Origin: Trema orientale
Lineage: Eukaryota > Streptophyta > Magnoliopsida > Rosales > Cannabaceae
Length of the DNA: 64,000 nucleotides
Reading direction: 5' to 3'
Assembly: GCA_002914845.1 (NCBI GenBank)
Contig: JXTC01000080.1
Span: 317,731-381,730 of the forward strand
The notes under the pieces are model-generated. The model was not told the DNA's origin. It searched no databases and saw only the letters and a list, made by a program, of their open reading frames with translations. The translations under genes were made by a program, and so were the position numbers. Below are positions 24,820 through 37,144 of this stretch, one piece after another. Numbering within the stretch: position 1 is the first letter of the stretch; every line of letters starts with the position of its first letter.

Positions 24820-25002
24820 GAATAATGCTATAAGGCTCCAGTGGTGCCCAGCACCACAGTGATGTGTCAATTTGTCATTGGCTAATCATAATTATAATTT
24901 AAGTGGGGTCCATGTGGGACCCAATTTGTTAATTAAATCATCCAATGACAAACAGATATGTCACTGTGGTGCTGGCACCACTGGTATCCCATAGCATTGC
25001 TC
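24820..25002. mobile_element. Mutator-like MITE, copy 2 (183 bp)
   Basis: It has a perfect 9 bp TSD, GAGCTAAAA (24811-24819 and 25003-25011). The terminal repeats, GAATAATGCTATAAGGCTCC on the left and GAGCAATGCTATGGGATACC reading in from the right, continue into CAGTGGTG and the CACCACAGTGA block. It is highly similar to 3202-3401 throughout. Confidence 0.85.
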
Positions 25003-25652
25003 GAGCTAAAAATACTACTTTATTCTTAACTGTGCAACTCATCAGTCTCATCGCAATAACTTAACGTCAACTTCATTCAAAAGTTGACTGAAAAAAACAA
25101 ATAAAAAATCATCATTGAAAAGTTACGTGCATAATGACCTAATTAATGTCACGAGAATCGACGTATATTGTATAAAAAAATACTACTTTATTCTTTCCCG
25201 AAAAGATTGGATTTTATTTTCTGAAGATTGTACTCTGGCACGATATATTAAATAAATTAAGTATGTAAAAAATAAATTAAGTTGTAGGTAAACGCAGTTT
25301 TGAAATATTGAGTACTGCATAACTCCCTGAAAACATTCGTAGTCCTAAATTTTGAACCATTTGGTACACTTTAGCTCTTTTACTTTTCTTTTTCAAAAAA
25401 AAAAAAGTAAAATAATCCTATATTTTATGATAGTACAATACAAAAATACAATCAAATATAGTATTGTATTAAGCACTTATACAATATACCAAATATGAGT
25501 TCAATGGTTAATGTGAGCATAATGATTTTGTGTTTTATTTGTGAGATTGTTTTTGTTTCTATGCGCAAGTGTGTGTTTTATTTAAAGCACCAAAATATCG
25601 ATTTTATTCATAGTAATTAGCAAGTAAAAGATGGACTAGTAATAGTTCTTAA

Positions 25653-26487
25653 GAGTATCTCCAACGTTGCACCAAATTGGTACAAAACGCCATTTTGATG
25701 TTAAAAAACTTCTCTAATGTAACACTATTTTTCACACCAAATTTGGTGTAATACTATTCAAATTTTTTTTATTTACCAATAGTTCCCACCTTTATAACTT
25801 CCTACAAATTTATTCCCAATATATCTTTTTTTATTAACCTTTATTATCTATATTTATTTAATTTATTTCACATTTAATTTAATTTGATTATAATTTAAAC
25901 TAAATAATACAAGTATTAATAATTATTAAAATACAATTACTCATTAAAATCCATGATATAAAAACTTTATAATATGTGGAAAATTAACATTAAATGCCAA
26001 TATAAACTAAAATTCTAACAATATTTCAGCAAATATAACATAGATACGTTTTCAACAACATTTTAGCAAATAAGGCAAAAACTAAAACAATAAAATAAGA
26101 ACTGCAACAAGAAACTAAAACAACATCAATATTAATCTTTTTTTGTCTTATTTGTGGTATTAAACGTTGTGTTTTTTTCCTAAAATTTTATTAAATGCAA
26201 TATTTAGTTAATTAAAAATAATTTATTAATTTTTAGTATTATTAATTTATTAGAATATTTTTTTTTCCAATAATTTACAATAATGTGTCAAGTAATATAT
26301 AGATGTAGTAGTTTGTAAAATAAATTAATTGTTAAAGGACTAAAGAGATAAAGAATAGAAAGAGAATATTATTTTTAGTGTAACTTTTAGTGTAATGGAT
26401 TGGAGTTCAACTTATAAAATGGTGTGAAAGTTACATCATTTTAGTGTAAAAATTACACTATTTTGACGTTATAGGTTGGAGATGGCC
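25653..26487. mobile_element. PIF/Harbinger-type non-autonomous element (835 bp)
   Basis: The left end is GAGTATCTCCAACGTTG and the right end, reading inward, is GGCCATCTCCAACC, the CATCTCCAAC type of terminal repeat. TAA flanks both sides (25650-25652 and 26488-26490). The long AT-rich interior has no recognisable transposase; GTGTAATTTTTACAC-like blocks sit near the right end. Confidence 0.7.
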
Positions 26488-26681
26488 TAAGAATATAAAG
26501 CAAATAGTGCAATGAACCATCCGGTTACTTGAACCACAGACAAAGTGGTGGAAAACACTCCCTACTTGGAGTAGGAATTCTTTTTTTTATTTTTTCATAA
26601 GACTTGGAGTAGGAATTGGGTCCATCATTATGGCCATAAATTTTAACGATAATGACTATTCTTCAAATTGAGTAACATTTA

Positions 26682-27758
26682 GGGGCTTGTTAGGACATGG
26701 GTTCTGGATTCCATCTTAAAATACTAAAGACCCGTGGTTCGTGATTTAAAAAGGGATGATTTGAAAGCTAAGAATCAAAAATTTTGGAAGAAAAGCTTGT
26801 TTCTGAAGATGCATTTAGTTGAGTATTTTCTTATTGGTTCTAAGTTTTAAAAATCTGAAATTGTGTTTGGTATTGTATTTTAAAATAAAATAATAAATTC
26901 GTATATCTTTGGTTGAAATATTTTAAGATATTATTTTACTATAATAACATAAAATGTCTTTAAAAACACTTGTTTAAATATAACAAATATATATGTACTG
27001 TGAGATGCATTAGCTAAATTAATTTTTACTCAAAAAAAATAATTAATTAATTAATTTTTGATTAAATTATTTAAAGTGGAAAAAACTAAGCGAAGTAAAT
27101 GTATACATTTTTTTTTTTTTTTAAGATAAGCATCGTACTAGATTAAAAGGAGGGAGTGCCCAATTCAAAGGGGCACCTGCTCAGAGGAGTTTCAAACACT
27201 TCCACACTTAACATCAAAAACAGAGAGAATCCCTTCCACATTGCATAAAAGAGCCAATTTAGCTAGATTATGGGCATAAAAGTTAGCTAATCCCTTGATA
27301 CAATTAAACGAACAACCCAAGAATGATCATAAAGTGCCTTAGCAATGGTCACGGAATTAGATATAATGCAGTAATCAAGGTTCCCACTGTGGGCCTCTCG
27401 GGTAAACCAAGGACATCAACCACACACTCGTTTGCTGCGACCATCAACAGTAAGAGTCCTATTCTATATGGCAACCTTTATCCGGTCCAATTTCGCATTA
27501 ACCGCCTCAAGAGCTTGTCACTGTTGTGCTCGAAAAAGAAGGGGTCAAAGACGCCGCTCTTTGGAACCAAGGAAGAAGATAGAAAGAAGTTTTAGAAAGC
27601 GTAAAATTGAGATGTTTTCAAATTTTCGGATTTTTTTGAGAAAAATTTCAAATTCTGGACTTAAAACTGGGTCACCAAACGAGTTTTTATGGATTTTTTT
27701 TTATCTTTTTAGTTTTCAAAACATAAAACTGAATTTAAAAAGGGTACCAAACAGGCCC
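26682..27758. mobile_element. PIF/Harbinger-like element (1.08 kb) carrying a nested LINE end
   Basis: Ends GGGGCTTGTTAGG (left) and GGGCCTGTTTGG (right, inward) are flanked by TTA (26679-26681 and 27759-27761). It contains a different sequence type at about 27108-27600, interpreted as a nested 5'-truncated LINE. Confidence 0.6.
27108..27600 (-). mobile_element. 5'-truncated LINE 3' end with RNase H-like remnant
   Basis: On the minus strand the segment ends in a run of 15 A (27122-27108), as a LINE 3' end would. About 27297-27250 on the minus strand reads KGLANFYAHNLAKLALL, resembling the C-terminal part of the RNase H domain of plant L1-type elements (GNxxAHxLAKxAL pattern). Surrounding frames are broken by stops. 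I could not find a target-site duplication. Confidence 0.45.
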
Positions 27759-27799
27759 TTAATAAATTCAAAAGTTGGTCAATACAAAGCGTAAGCAAA

Positions 27800-30000
27800 C
27801 CTAGATAGCTAGTAGTTTGGTTGCTTGATCAACCTCTAGTTGGCCTTCGAGACGGTAAAAAATGTTCAATTTCTACTTGCCCAAATCATTTAAAAAAGGG
27901 TGATACATTTGAGCTCAAAATCCAATTTGGAGTTGATTTTCGTAGATGATATGGGGCCCAAAAGATGCATGGTATAAGGCAGAACATTGAAACTAAGCGT
28001 GTAAAAGTGTACTCCATGTGAGAAATTTTATTAATTATATGCTCACTCCATATTTGATCCCTATGCTAAAGTTAATAAGCCCCTGAAATATAGGCTTTTG
28101 AATAATTTTTAGAAGAAAAACCATTAAAAATTTTGGGGGCACTTTGTTTCTCAATTCTATTCCATCATCAAAATGGGTAAACAATTATTTATTTTAATGC
28201 TATGGTAATATTTTGTACTAGTATAACACCAAATTTAGTAATGTTCGTAGGTAAATTATGTATTAAAAATCAATTTTAGATTAGTTTTCGCGAATTTTAA
28301 TAAAAGATAGCGAAAATTGTTGAAAATTTTCAACAATATTTGTTGAAAATGCTAAAACACCACTGTGTTCAAATTTTATCGAAAATATCATTTTTGTCGA
28401 AACTTTATCAAAAATACCACTTTTGTTGAAATTATATTGAAAATCATCAAAATTTGTTAAACTCATCAAAAAATACCATTTTTATCGAAACTTTGCCCAA
28501 AAAATCACAATTTTTTTTCCTCAAAAATGGTCGAAATTTATTGAATATAGTCAAAAAAAAATATCAGAACTTTTTTATTATTTTCATGAATTTTTGTTTA
28601 AATTCACAAAAATTTATCCCAATTGATTTTTCAGCACATAAAGTTACGTGCTTCATAACACTCTGAAATACAGTATTATATTATCTTAAAGTATAGTCAT
28701 AACATTTAAACTTGATTTTCAAAAATGCTCATGAACATTTCAAGAGCTTTTCTAGAGAGATTATGCTTTTGTTTTCTTAAAGGCATTATAGTCAAAAGCA
28801 TAGATTTCATATGTTTATTAACTTGAGTATAGGTATCAAATTTGAAAGTTTTTCGGCATTTATTATCTAATTTCTATGTCACTTTTGGTTATACAGACTT
28901 AGGTCATTCTTTTTAATACACAGTTAACTAAGTTTGTGGAAATGTCTAGTAAGAAGTAATTTTTCCTATAAGAGGCCAATTTACATAACCATTTTCCATT
29001 AATTATTTTTTTCGTACATTCACGGATTTTTTATTTTTAGCAACACGGGAAAATGAGACACTAGAAAACAATATAAAAAAAAATGGTTCACAGTTATTAT
29101 GTACTTAAATAATAGAGGTCGTTATGACTTATGTGTTATTATGTTTACATTTGACCAATTTAATCACGACACAACAGGATATAAACTCCATATAAAATTA
29201 ATAATGTTTAAATACGGTCGTGCCTCTTTTTTTTTCTTGCATTTTTTTAGATATGGTCGAAATTTTTTTATTAGAATTGTGTAAGGAGTAATTTTGAAAT
29301 TTCGAATTTTTCATTAAATGAACTACCTAATTTTGTAAATATTTTGTAATTTTTCTCCTTTTTTTTATCACATACTTAAAAAAATGGTCGTAATACGTCA
29401 TCTTTTAATTCTTCAAAATTAACACAACAAGCATAGTGCACTAAGGTGAAAACAACACAATTAAATTTTCTTTATATACTAGTATTTAGGCACGTGCTCC
29501 TACCATTATACAATATATATATATATAGTTCTAAGGATCACACATTTATATAATCAATAGAGTAAATAATTAAAAATAAAAGAGCTATTTATAAAATTGT
29601 TACAATAATATTCTATTTTAGTCTTTTAAATATCGTCCAATACTAAACAATGGTTTACGTTCTCATTCGTTATAAGAAGACAAAACAAATTTGGAAAAAG
29701 ATAAAATAGAGTGAAAAGAAAATGAAAACTAAAATAATCATATACAAAAAAATAAAAGTAAAAGAACAACTAAAAAAAATACATATATGAAAACGTGTTT
29801 AACTTTTTTTTTAAATCATTTTCTCTTTAATTGTTAAATTATATCTAGTTTAAAAAAATAGTAAAAAACAATCTGGAGAAAAATTTTAAAAGAAAATATT
29901 TATCAACACTTTTTTTTTTCGGAAAAAGAGCACTTTTTTTTTTTGGATAAGATATGATCATTTAAATATTTATCAGAAAGAAAAAAATAACGTGCACAAA
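27800..30000. other. AT-rich repeat-derived DNA without genes
   Basis: About 28300-28560 is a degenerate array of AAAATACCA...TCGAAACTTT-like units, giving short ORFs of no family character. About 29290-29475 is distantly repeated at 34900-35095 (shared TTCAAAATTAACACAA and flanks). No gene is seen. Confidence 0.5.
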
Positions 30001-30007
30001 ATCTTAC

Positions 30008-30330
30008 GTTTCTAATACTTTTACTTATAAAAATCGAAAAGAATTAAAAAAATACAGTGAGTTAGGCTTTTTCTTTTTCTTATTTCTGTACTCTTTTTCT
30101 TTAGAAAAATATCACTTTTTAAAATGGTTACTAGTTACCAGTTGTTGAAAACTGATTACTGGTTAGTAGTTATCAGTTATAAATATCTTTAGTTACTAGT
30201 TACTAGTGCTCGAAAACTAGTTACCAGTTCTTAGTAACTATTTTAAAAAATAGCATTTTTCTAAAAAAATTTTAAAAAATAATATTTTTCTGAAAAATAC
30301 GATATCAAATCTAGAAAAATTGAGCTCACC
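30008..30330. repeat. Dispersed repeat with GGTTACTAGTTACC blocks, copy A
   Basis: The order TTTCTAATACTT, CGAAAAGAATTA, AAAATACAG, TTAGGCTTTTT, AATATCACTTTTTAAAA, a cluster of TTACTAGTTACCAGTT-type half palindromes, and then AAAAAATAGCATTTTTCTAA recurs at 38896-39330. A transposon origin is likely but the ends were not found. Confidence 0.55.
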
Positions 30331-30450
30331 ATATTTTTTTATTTATTTTCTGAAAAAGGTAGGAACCTAATTTTCTCAAAATTCTTTAACATTTAACCCA
30401 TATGTGGGGCCCATTTTTTTTAAAAAAAAAAAGAAAATAGCTATTATAAT

Positions 30451-30452
30451 NA

Positions 30453-30478
<26 letters not shown>
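30451..30478. other. Ambiguous base followed by a long A run
   Basis: An n at 30451 is followed by 27-28 adenines. This marks a consensus problem in a homopolymer; a second n lies at 32799. Confidence 0.9.
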
Positions 30479-30484
<6 letters not shown>

Positions 30485-30512
30485 GAAAAAAATTCAAAAA
30501 CACTCATATGGA

Positions 30513-31083
30513 TCGGAGTGTTCAAAATCCGCACTATCCAATCCAATCCACACGATCCGATCTAATCCAATCCGCAAAGTGCGGATATCCGCACTTGTGT
30601 GGATTGGATTAGATCCAAAAATTGAAATCCGCACTTCTGCGGATTGGATACTTTTTTTACCTTAAAAAGTAATCGATCCAATCTAATCCACACATAATAT
30701 ATAGATTTTTAAATAAAATATATATTATTTAATATTTTGGGTTTAAATTAAGTTTAATTTTAGATTTAATAGAGTGTATTTAATTTATATACATATATAT
30801 GATCAATAATCGGCCAAATTTATAAAAAAATACTCAAATTTGTGCTAAAATTACATAATTCAAGACAAAAAATGACATGAAACCCAATTTTAAAAGTCTT
30901 TTTATCATGTCCAACTAACCGATCTAAAGTAATTAATCTAATCCGCACATTTATAGATTATATTAGATTAGTTTAAACATTTTATTTGGATTGGATTGGA
31001 TGAGAAATCTGAAATCCGCACCTAGTGCATATCAGATATAAATATGGTTAAAAAGTGCGGATTGGATCGGATGAACACCCTTA
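30513..31083. mobile_element. hAT-like non-autonomous element with GGATTGGAT repeats
   Basis: The left end TCGGAGTGTTCAAAATCCGC is mirrored by TAAGGGTGTTCATCCGATCC read inward from the right. Inside both ends, AATCCGCACT and GGATTGGATTGGAT motifs alternate. The possible 8 bp flanks (CATATGGA and CATACGAG) match at only five positions, so the superfamily is inferred from the GGGTGTTC-type end. Confidence 0.5.
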
Positions 31084-31556
31084 CATACGAGTTTTGCTTT
31101 TATAGCTAGTTACATTCATATTACTTTTAAAAAATAAAGTTATGTTTAGAATACGAACCAAAAAAAAAAAAAAAAAGAAAGAAAGACTAATGATTACATG
31201 AGACGCGAGAGATTGATTAACTATAACACTAAAAATATTTTAAAAGTAGGTTAAGCAACTGGAAACATTTGCACACTTCCCAAGAGGTATTCCTTTTCTA
31301 TAATTGTTATAGATTAATAGGTTTACATATATACTAGTGTGACAGCAAGGCGCGTGGCCCGTTCTATTTTCTTTCTTTTTCTTTTATAATTAGAAAAAAA
31401 AGTACTTTCTTTTTAAAAAAAATAAAACTTAACTAATAACTAATACTTATTATAAATTTAAAGGAAAATATCACACATACTACTAAAATTTGAACTTCTG
31501 ACCCCCCAACTTACACACACATCCCTAAACTTTGGACCAATTGAGCTAGTCCCAGT

Positions 31557-31894
31557 TAGAGATGTAAATATGGACCGTCTAGCCCGACCTAGAAATTCGG
31601 GCCGGGCCGGGCCGTAAGTCTAAAAATGAGGCCCGACCAGACCCTATAGCCCGATAGCTAAATACCGGGCCAGGAAAATATCATTTTTTTAAAACACTAA
31701 TAACAAAAATGACAAAAATATATATTTTTTTAAAAATAAAAAAAATTTGACTACAGGCCGGGCCTAGCGGGCTCACTACCTCGGTCGGGCCCAACCTGAC
31801 CCGTGAATAGTGTCGGACTGGGTGGGCCTGAGTCCGGACTAAATTTACGGGCCGCGGGCAGGCCTGTTTGGCCCGGCCCATATTTGCAGCTCTG
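31557..31894. mobile_element. hAT non-autonomous element, 338 bp, GGGCCGGGCC-rich
   Basis: Ends TAGAGATGTAAATATGG and CAGAGCTGCAAATATGGG (inward) are flanked by an 8 bp TSD with one mismatch (GTCCCAGT at 31549-31556, GCCCCAGT at 31895-31902). GC-rich subterminal blocks built on GGGCCGGGCC enclose an AT-rich core. There is no transposase; the ORFs across it are incidental. Confidence 0.75.
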
Positions 31895-32318
31895 GCCCCA
31901 GTTGGGTACCCAAAAAAAAAAAAACGAAGTATTATGTAAACCAAAAACAGTTAAGTTTTCAAGAAAATAAAAAATTCAATTCGAATTACTTTTTTAATTT
32001 TATTTTATATATAATAATGATTACTAAGAATAGTTCTAGTGAGTGATTAAAAAAAAAAAAATAGCTCTAGTGAGAAAACAAAGGTTACCACAAGGACAAA
32101 AGATAATTATTTATTTATTTTTATGTAACGTAATTATTTGTTTTTATTTCCTTATATAGAACAAGACAGTAAAGAAAATGCACTTACATATTGATACTAT
32201 AACAAATGTATGATTGGTTATTACTATTTTCTAATTACTAGCTTATCTCATTAAACATACTGTATTTCTATCTATTATGAAGTAATATTAATTGTTAATT
32301 GATACATATATATATATA

Positions 32319-32554
32319 GAGGTTACCAATCCAGTATGTATTTTTTTTATCTATGTATAGGTATTTTTTTTTAGTCATTAGATCGTCATCTAACGATGAT
32401 CCAACGACTATAATGATGTGCATGAAAAGACACACATCATTAATGCTATTTTTTTCTCTTACTTTTTACTATAAAAATACGTGTATGATAAATTTTAATT
32501 AGTCAAAACGATACCTATATATAGGTTAAAAAAAAATTTACTGGATTGGTGCCT
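32319..32554 (+). mobile_element. Micron-like MITE in a TA microsatellite, copy 1
   Basis: Left: GGTTACCAATCCAGTA, then a T run and ATCTATGTATAGGTA. Right: GATACCTATATATAGG, an A run, then TACTGGATTGGTGCC. It is bounded on both sides by TATATATA. The centre has TTAGATCGTCATCTAACGAT. Same family as 46399, 46739, 46977 and 52981. Confidence 0.75.
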
Positions 32555-32765
32555 ATATATATATAAAGTATTTAAAAATTTTAAATAATTTTTTTAAAAA
32601 AAGCACAATATATAATTGGAGATATAGCATATTCACAATGCATTAGGTAGTTGAAATAAAAGTAATAAAAAATATAATGGTATTATAGTACTCACCTATG
32701 CTAAGAAGGGCAAAGAAGAAAAGAAAAAAAAAAAAAAAGGTGAATGAACCTCTTCAAAAAATTAA

Positions 32766-34393
32766 GGTGTTGTTTAGTTGCAAAGCAAAATTGGACAANG
32801 GAATAGAAAAATGATTTATTTGTTTAGTTGACATTTTGGAATCAATACCTGAATCAAGATTATTGTATTTAGTTTATTGTAGAATGTAATAGAATTAGCA
32901 TTATATAGACCAAATTACCCTACACATTAGAAAATTTAAAAAGTAATTAAATTAATATTAAAATTGATTTTTCTGAGAAACCAATATTTTTAATAGGCAA
33001 ATATATTAATTATTCTTTAATATTTATAAAATACATAAAGAGTGAGTAAATTACCCTTAGCCATTGTATAAGATGAAAAATGATCAAATTAAACTTCTTT
33101 TTTATTAGTCTTATTTTTAAGAGTAAATTACCCTTAGCCTAATCTTTTTCCTTTTTTTTTAAGAAATAAAAAGATATATCTATTAAACTTCTTTTACTTA
33201 ACAATATATTAAATCTATTTAGATGATAAGTTAATGATATATTAAATATTATTTCCTTGAGTAAAATATTTCATTAAATAATATTATTTAGTATATATGA
33301 TAACACATAATACACGCGTTATGAGTTATGATACAGTAGTACTGTAGTAGACTAGTTTTGAAATATTTTGTTTTTCTTCGTATTAATGGGAACTTATTAA
33401 CGTGACTCACCGTTGAAGATAGACAGAGAAAAAACTTCTTTGGTGGAAGGAATTTCTTGGGCGGAAAATTTGCTGGAGAAGATGTAGTGGGAGAGTGGCC
33501 AGTGAGAAAACGTTGGGTCTGGGTGTAGTTCGCGTTGATGTTGATGATGACGATCCAAAGTTTTTAAGGTAAAAGAAAAACATAGCTCAGTGCGAAAGGA
33601 ATGGACCCTTCCTTTCACTGGTTTTATTATGAAATACGATATGATTCGAAACCCGAATGGATTTGGGTTTGTCTTAAATGGGTTCAAGTTAAAATTAGGT
33701 TGAACTCACGAACTCGTTTATTCAACGGGTTGACCCCTGCCCCGAAATTGGCGGCAATGACTCATCTATTAAACAGGTTAATTTCGAGTCAATCCGTTTA
33801 GGACCCTATAATACTTACTTAAAATTTATAATATTTTTATTATGTATGTTTGGACTTTTTTTTTTTTTGGTATTTTTCTAACTTTGTTATGTATATATAT
33901 GTACTAAAATTTTATGTGGTTTCTATTTATTTTTTATATATATTTGTGTCTTAAGATCATATAATATATATGAATTTACGTTAAATGTGTCAAAAAAAAA
34001 TATTTTAGCTAATTTAGATTAAACGAATTAATGGGTCGTATCTGGTTAACTTATCCCGAATATAACTCATATGAATAAATATGTTATATAAGTCGTGTCA
34101 TATCAATCCAATTATAAACGGGTCGGATCCAGGTTAGAATTTCTGACGCGATTATTACAGAGTCGAGTTTGGGATAAGGTATATGTTGTTATAAATATAC
34201 ATTGACATAATACAAATATGACTCATTGATACGACATGAACATGACTCATTGACACGAATTGCCACCCCTTATTCCATCATCTACGAAAATTTTCATTCC
34301 ATTGGAATTGAATTTCCTTAGTTAAAAGTGAAATCAAACAAGAGAATTCGATTCATTTCCATTCCTTTCTATTATCTTCAACCAAACATTACC
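32766..34393. mobile_element. PIF/Harbinger-like element, 1.63 kb, with nested repeats
   Basis: Ends GGTGTTGTTTAGTTG (left) and GGTAATGTTTGGTTG (inward from right) are flanked by TAA (32763-32765 and 34394-34396). The interior includes a separate GGGTTGACCC / GGGGTGGCAATTCGTGTC type block at about 33600-34268 that looks like another, older insertion. No transposase domain was recognised. Confidence 0.55.
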
Positions 34394-34753
34394 TAAGGAA
34401 AAATAATAAATAATATGATTTTTGTTTTTAAAGGAACAAATAATGTGAAATTAAAGGAAATGAAATACATGAGAGTAAAATGACTAATAATCCCCTATCT
34501 GTTATTTTCCATCTGTGAGAAGCAGTTCATTATTATAATATTTGGACTTAGCCCAAAAATAATAAAACTCGTTGTTTCATTCAAATATAAAAAAAAAAAA
34601 AAAGCAACATAAAATACTAATAATAAAAATTCTTGTCGTGAGAAGGTTATCACTTGAGAAGAAAATATTAAAAACTCAAACAGCTACAATAAGGGTGCGG
34701 GGCCTCCAATGCGTATTCGTTTTTCTATTTTAGTAATAGATATAATCATATAA

Positions 34754-35370
34754 ACTATATATATCATTAAAACTAACGACTCATCTTAAAGGAGCCTTCA
34801 AGCATGTAGTATTCATTTCCAATTCCATATCCATGCTGACACAGAATGTCACATGCTCTAACTAATTATGTTGCACATGTTAATTGATCAAAATTCTTCA
34901 TTGAATGAAATTCTTAATTTTATAGATATTTTATAGTTTTTCCCCTTTTTTTTTAAATTATATCACATGCTTTAAAAAATCATTAAAATTGATAATGATC
35001 CCAAAAAATCAAACACAATATATTATCTTTTAAATATTCAAAATTAACACAAAAATGTTACGCGCTGAAGTCAAAACTACATAATTAAGTTTTCTTAAGT
35101 GGACTAAGATTTTTAGAGTGTGTGAATATGTGGGAGGAGAGGAGTTCGAATCCTAATTAAGTCAATTTATGTGTAACTTTCATAAATAAAAAAATTAAAA
35201 TAAAAACACAATTAAGTTTCTTTATATATATATAAACTATAAAAATCAATAAAACTAACAACTCATCTTAAATGAGCCTTCAAGCATGATTTCTAAATTC
35301 TATCCACGCTGACACAGAATTCACCTGCTCTAACTAATTATGTTGCATATGTCGATTGATCAAATTTCCA
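34754..35370. repeat. Direct repeat, two ~140 bp copies about 480 bp apart
   Basis: The segments at about 34754-34895 and 35233-35370 share AAACTAAC.ACTCATCTTAAA, GAGCCTTCAAGCATG and GCTGACACAGAAT, then CTCTAACTAATTATGTTGCA. No coding potential is seen. Confidence 0.7.
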
Positions 35371-35978
35371 ATCGAGCTATTATTCGTATTATGTGTAATA
35401 TTTCGAAATTAACCTATAAATTAAAAAATCACTTAAATCCTTTTTTTTTTTTCTTTTTCAATAATAACTCGTAAACCCACTTTGTGGTAAAATGGTTTAT
35501 AGCCAACAATGGCGAGTTCATTATTGGCCTTCAGGATCTACCTAAGTGGCTTTTCGGCCTTACTGAAGAGAGTATGGCCGCACCAATTTCATTGAATTAA
35601 TGAATTTCCCTAAAAAAGGGTTTTTAAAAAGAAAGTCGTAGGTGAAATTATCATCCCTACTTATAAGTATTGAAGAAAAATATATCAAATATTTCAAAAT
35701 TTCTTTGGAAGGAAGCAAATTAGTTTTTTTCTTCTGTTGTTTTCTTTTTTTCTGTTTTTTTTTTTTTTTTGGAGAAAAATAGCTAGCGGGATATGCTGCT
35801 TAATAGTAGGAGCCAATTAAAGCCGAAGAAATAGAATAAGGTGTCAAGTGTTTTGGCAGGGAGCAATGGAAGGAGAAGGACATGAGTTGGCGTGTATATA
35901 TAGGAAAGGAATAGGAGACTCTTTCCAACACGCGTCACCAAGATGAATAGCGGAGTTGCAAGACGGCAAGCAAACCAA

Positions 35979-36009
<31 letters not shown>

Positions 36010-37040
36010 TCTTTGGACTTTGATTAATCTCAAATCCACGTGTTTAAATTGCAACTCAATAATGCTATTAACATTTTTACATTACTTTCGAGTTCGACCC
36101 TAAAAAGAAAAAAATTTGTCTAATATCTTTTCCTCTTATAATAAATAACGTAATATTTGGGATAAAAGATATTTACTTTAAGCTATGACAATAAAAGATA
36201 TTTTAATAGAAAAGCCCTGATATTATTAGTTACATCACCCGACATTAACACAGTAACGGCCCGCTCGATATATTGATGTATCTAAATACAAAATTGGTTC
36301 GTTTATTAATATATGTCATGCAGTTTTTTTTTTTTTTTTCCAAATGACTCAATCATACATTTTTAAAAACTGCACTTTACTTTCCGGAATTATCACGTAA
36401 TATTTAAACTTCACCTCTGAAACATCTAAGTTTGTAGAAAAAGTTTTTAATCAACGAAAGCACATTTTTTAACACTTAATTCATGTGTTTTGAAACACTA
36501 ATTATTTCCTAACAACTTAATTCTAAGTTAATGAAAAACCAAAAAGAAAAAAAAAAATACAATTACCAAATAACCAAAAGTTCGAAACAAAATATAAATT
36601 AACTAAATTTATAATCTATTTAGAAATAATTTGTTTCTAAACATTGCATAAGTAGTGTATTTTCGTTAATTAAAACTTTTTTTTCCTCAAACTTAGATGA
36701 TTTAGACATGAAATGGAAACTTTATTTTAGAATCTTAAGAGGTGAAATGTAGTTTCAAAAAATATATGATTGTAAGTTTTAAAACGAAAAAGGGCATAGA
36801 TTACATTCGTAACTAATCCAATATAATATTGCGTTCTTACTTACTTGTCCAAAAGAAAAATTATATAAGCCGATTTTTCATATTTTTGGTGAAATGGAAA
36901 ATTCGCATAATACTTGGAGGAGTAATTGAAAAATCTTTGTCCAAAAAGGAAAAGAAAAAGAATAAACCCATTAAATTTTCGTAATTTTATCTGATTTTGT
37001 ATTTTTGTTGGAGCCGGATCAGGTAATTCGTACACGTCAA
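35371..37040. other. Gene-poor region with a CCAG microsatellite
   Basis: At 35979-36008 the tetranucleotide CCAG is repeated about 7.5 times. Around 35780-36020 base composition is slightly more balanced than its surroundings, but no supported ORF or splice structure is visible. The rest is AT-rich. Confidence 0.5.
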
Positions 37041-37045
37041 ATCCG

Positions 37046-37054
37046 TATATATAT
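37046..37054 (+). promoter_or_regulatory. TATA box of the CV-like gene
   Basis: A TATATATA run lies about 95 bp upstream of the ATG at 37145, with an ACACGTCA element (ACGT core) just before it. The 5' UTR between them ends in an A-rich stretch. Confidence 0.5.
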
Positions 37055-37144
37055 ACACATACACAGCTTCTCTTGGCTCATAAGTGGAGTTCTAATTTTT
37101 AACCCATAATTACAAAGAAGAAGGGGGGAAAAAAAAAAAAACAG

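Noticed and set aside
31681-31944. 87 aa ORF with Arg/Pro-rich region
   Set aside because: It translates the GGGCCGGGCC subterminal repeats of a hAT element.
33397-33687. 96 aa minus-strand ORF
   Set aside because: It lies within a Harbinger-like element, with no recognisable domain and no promoter.
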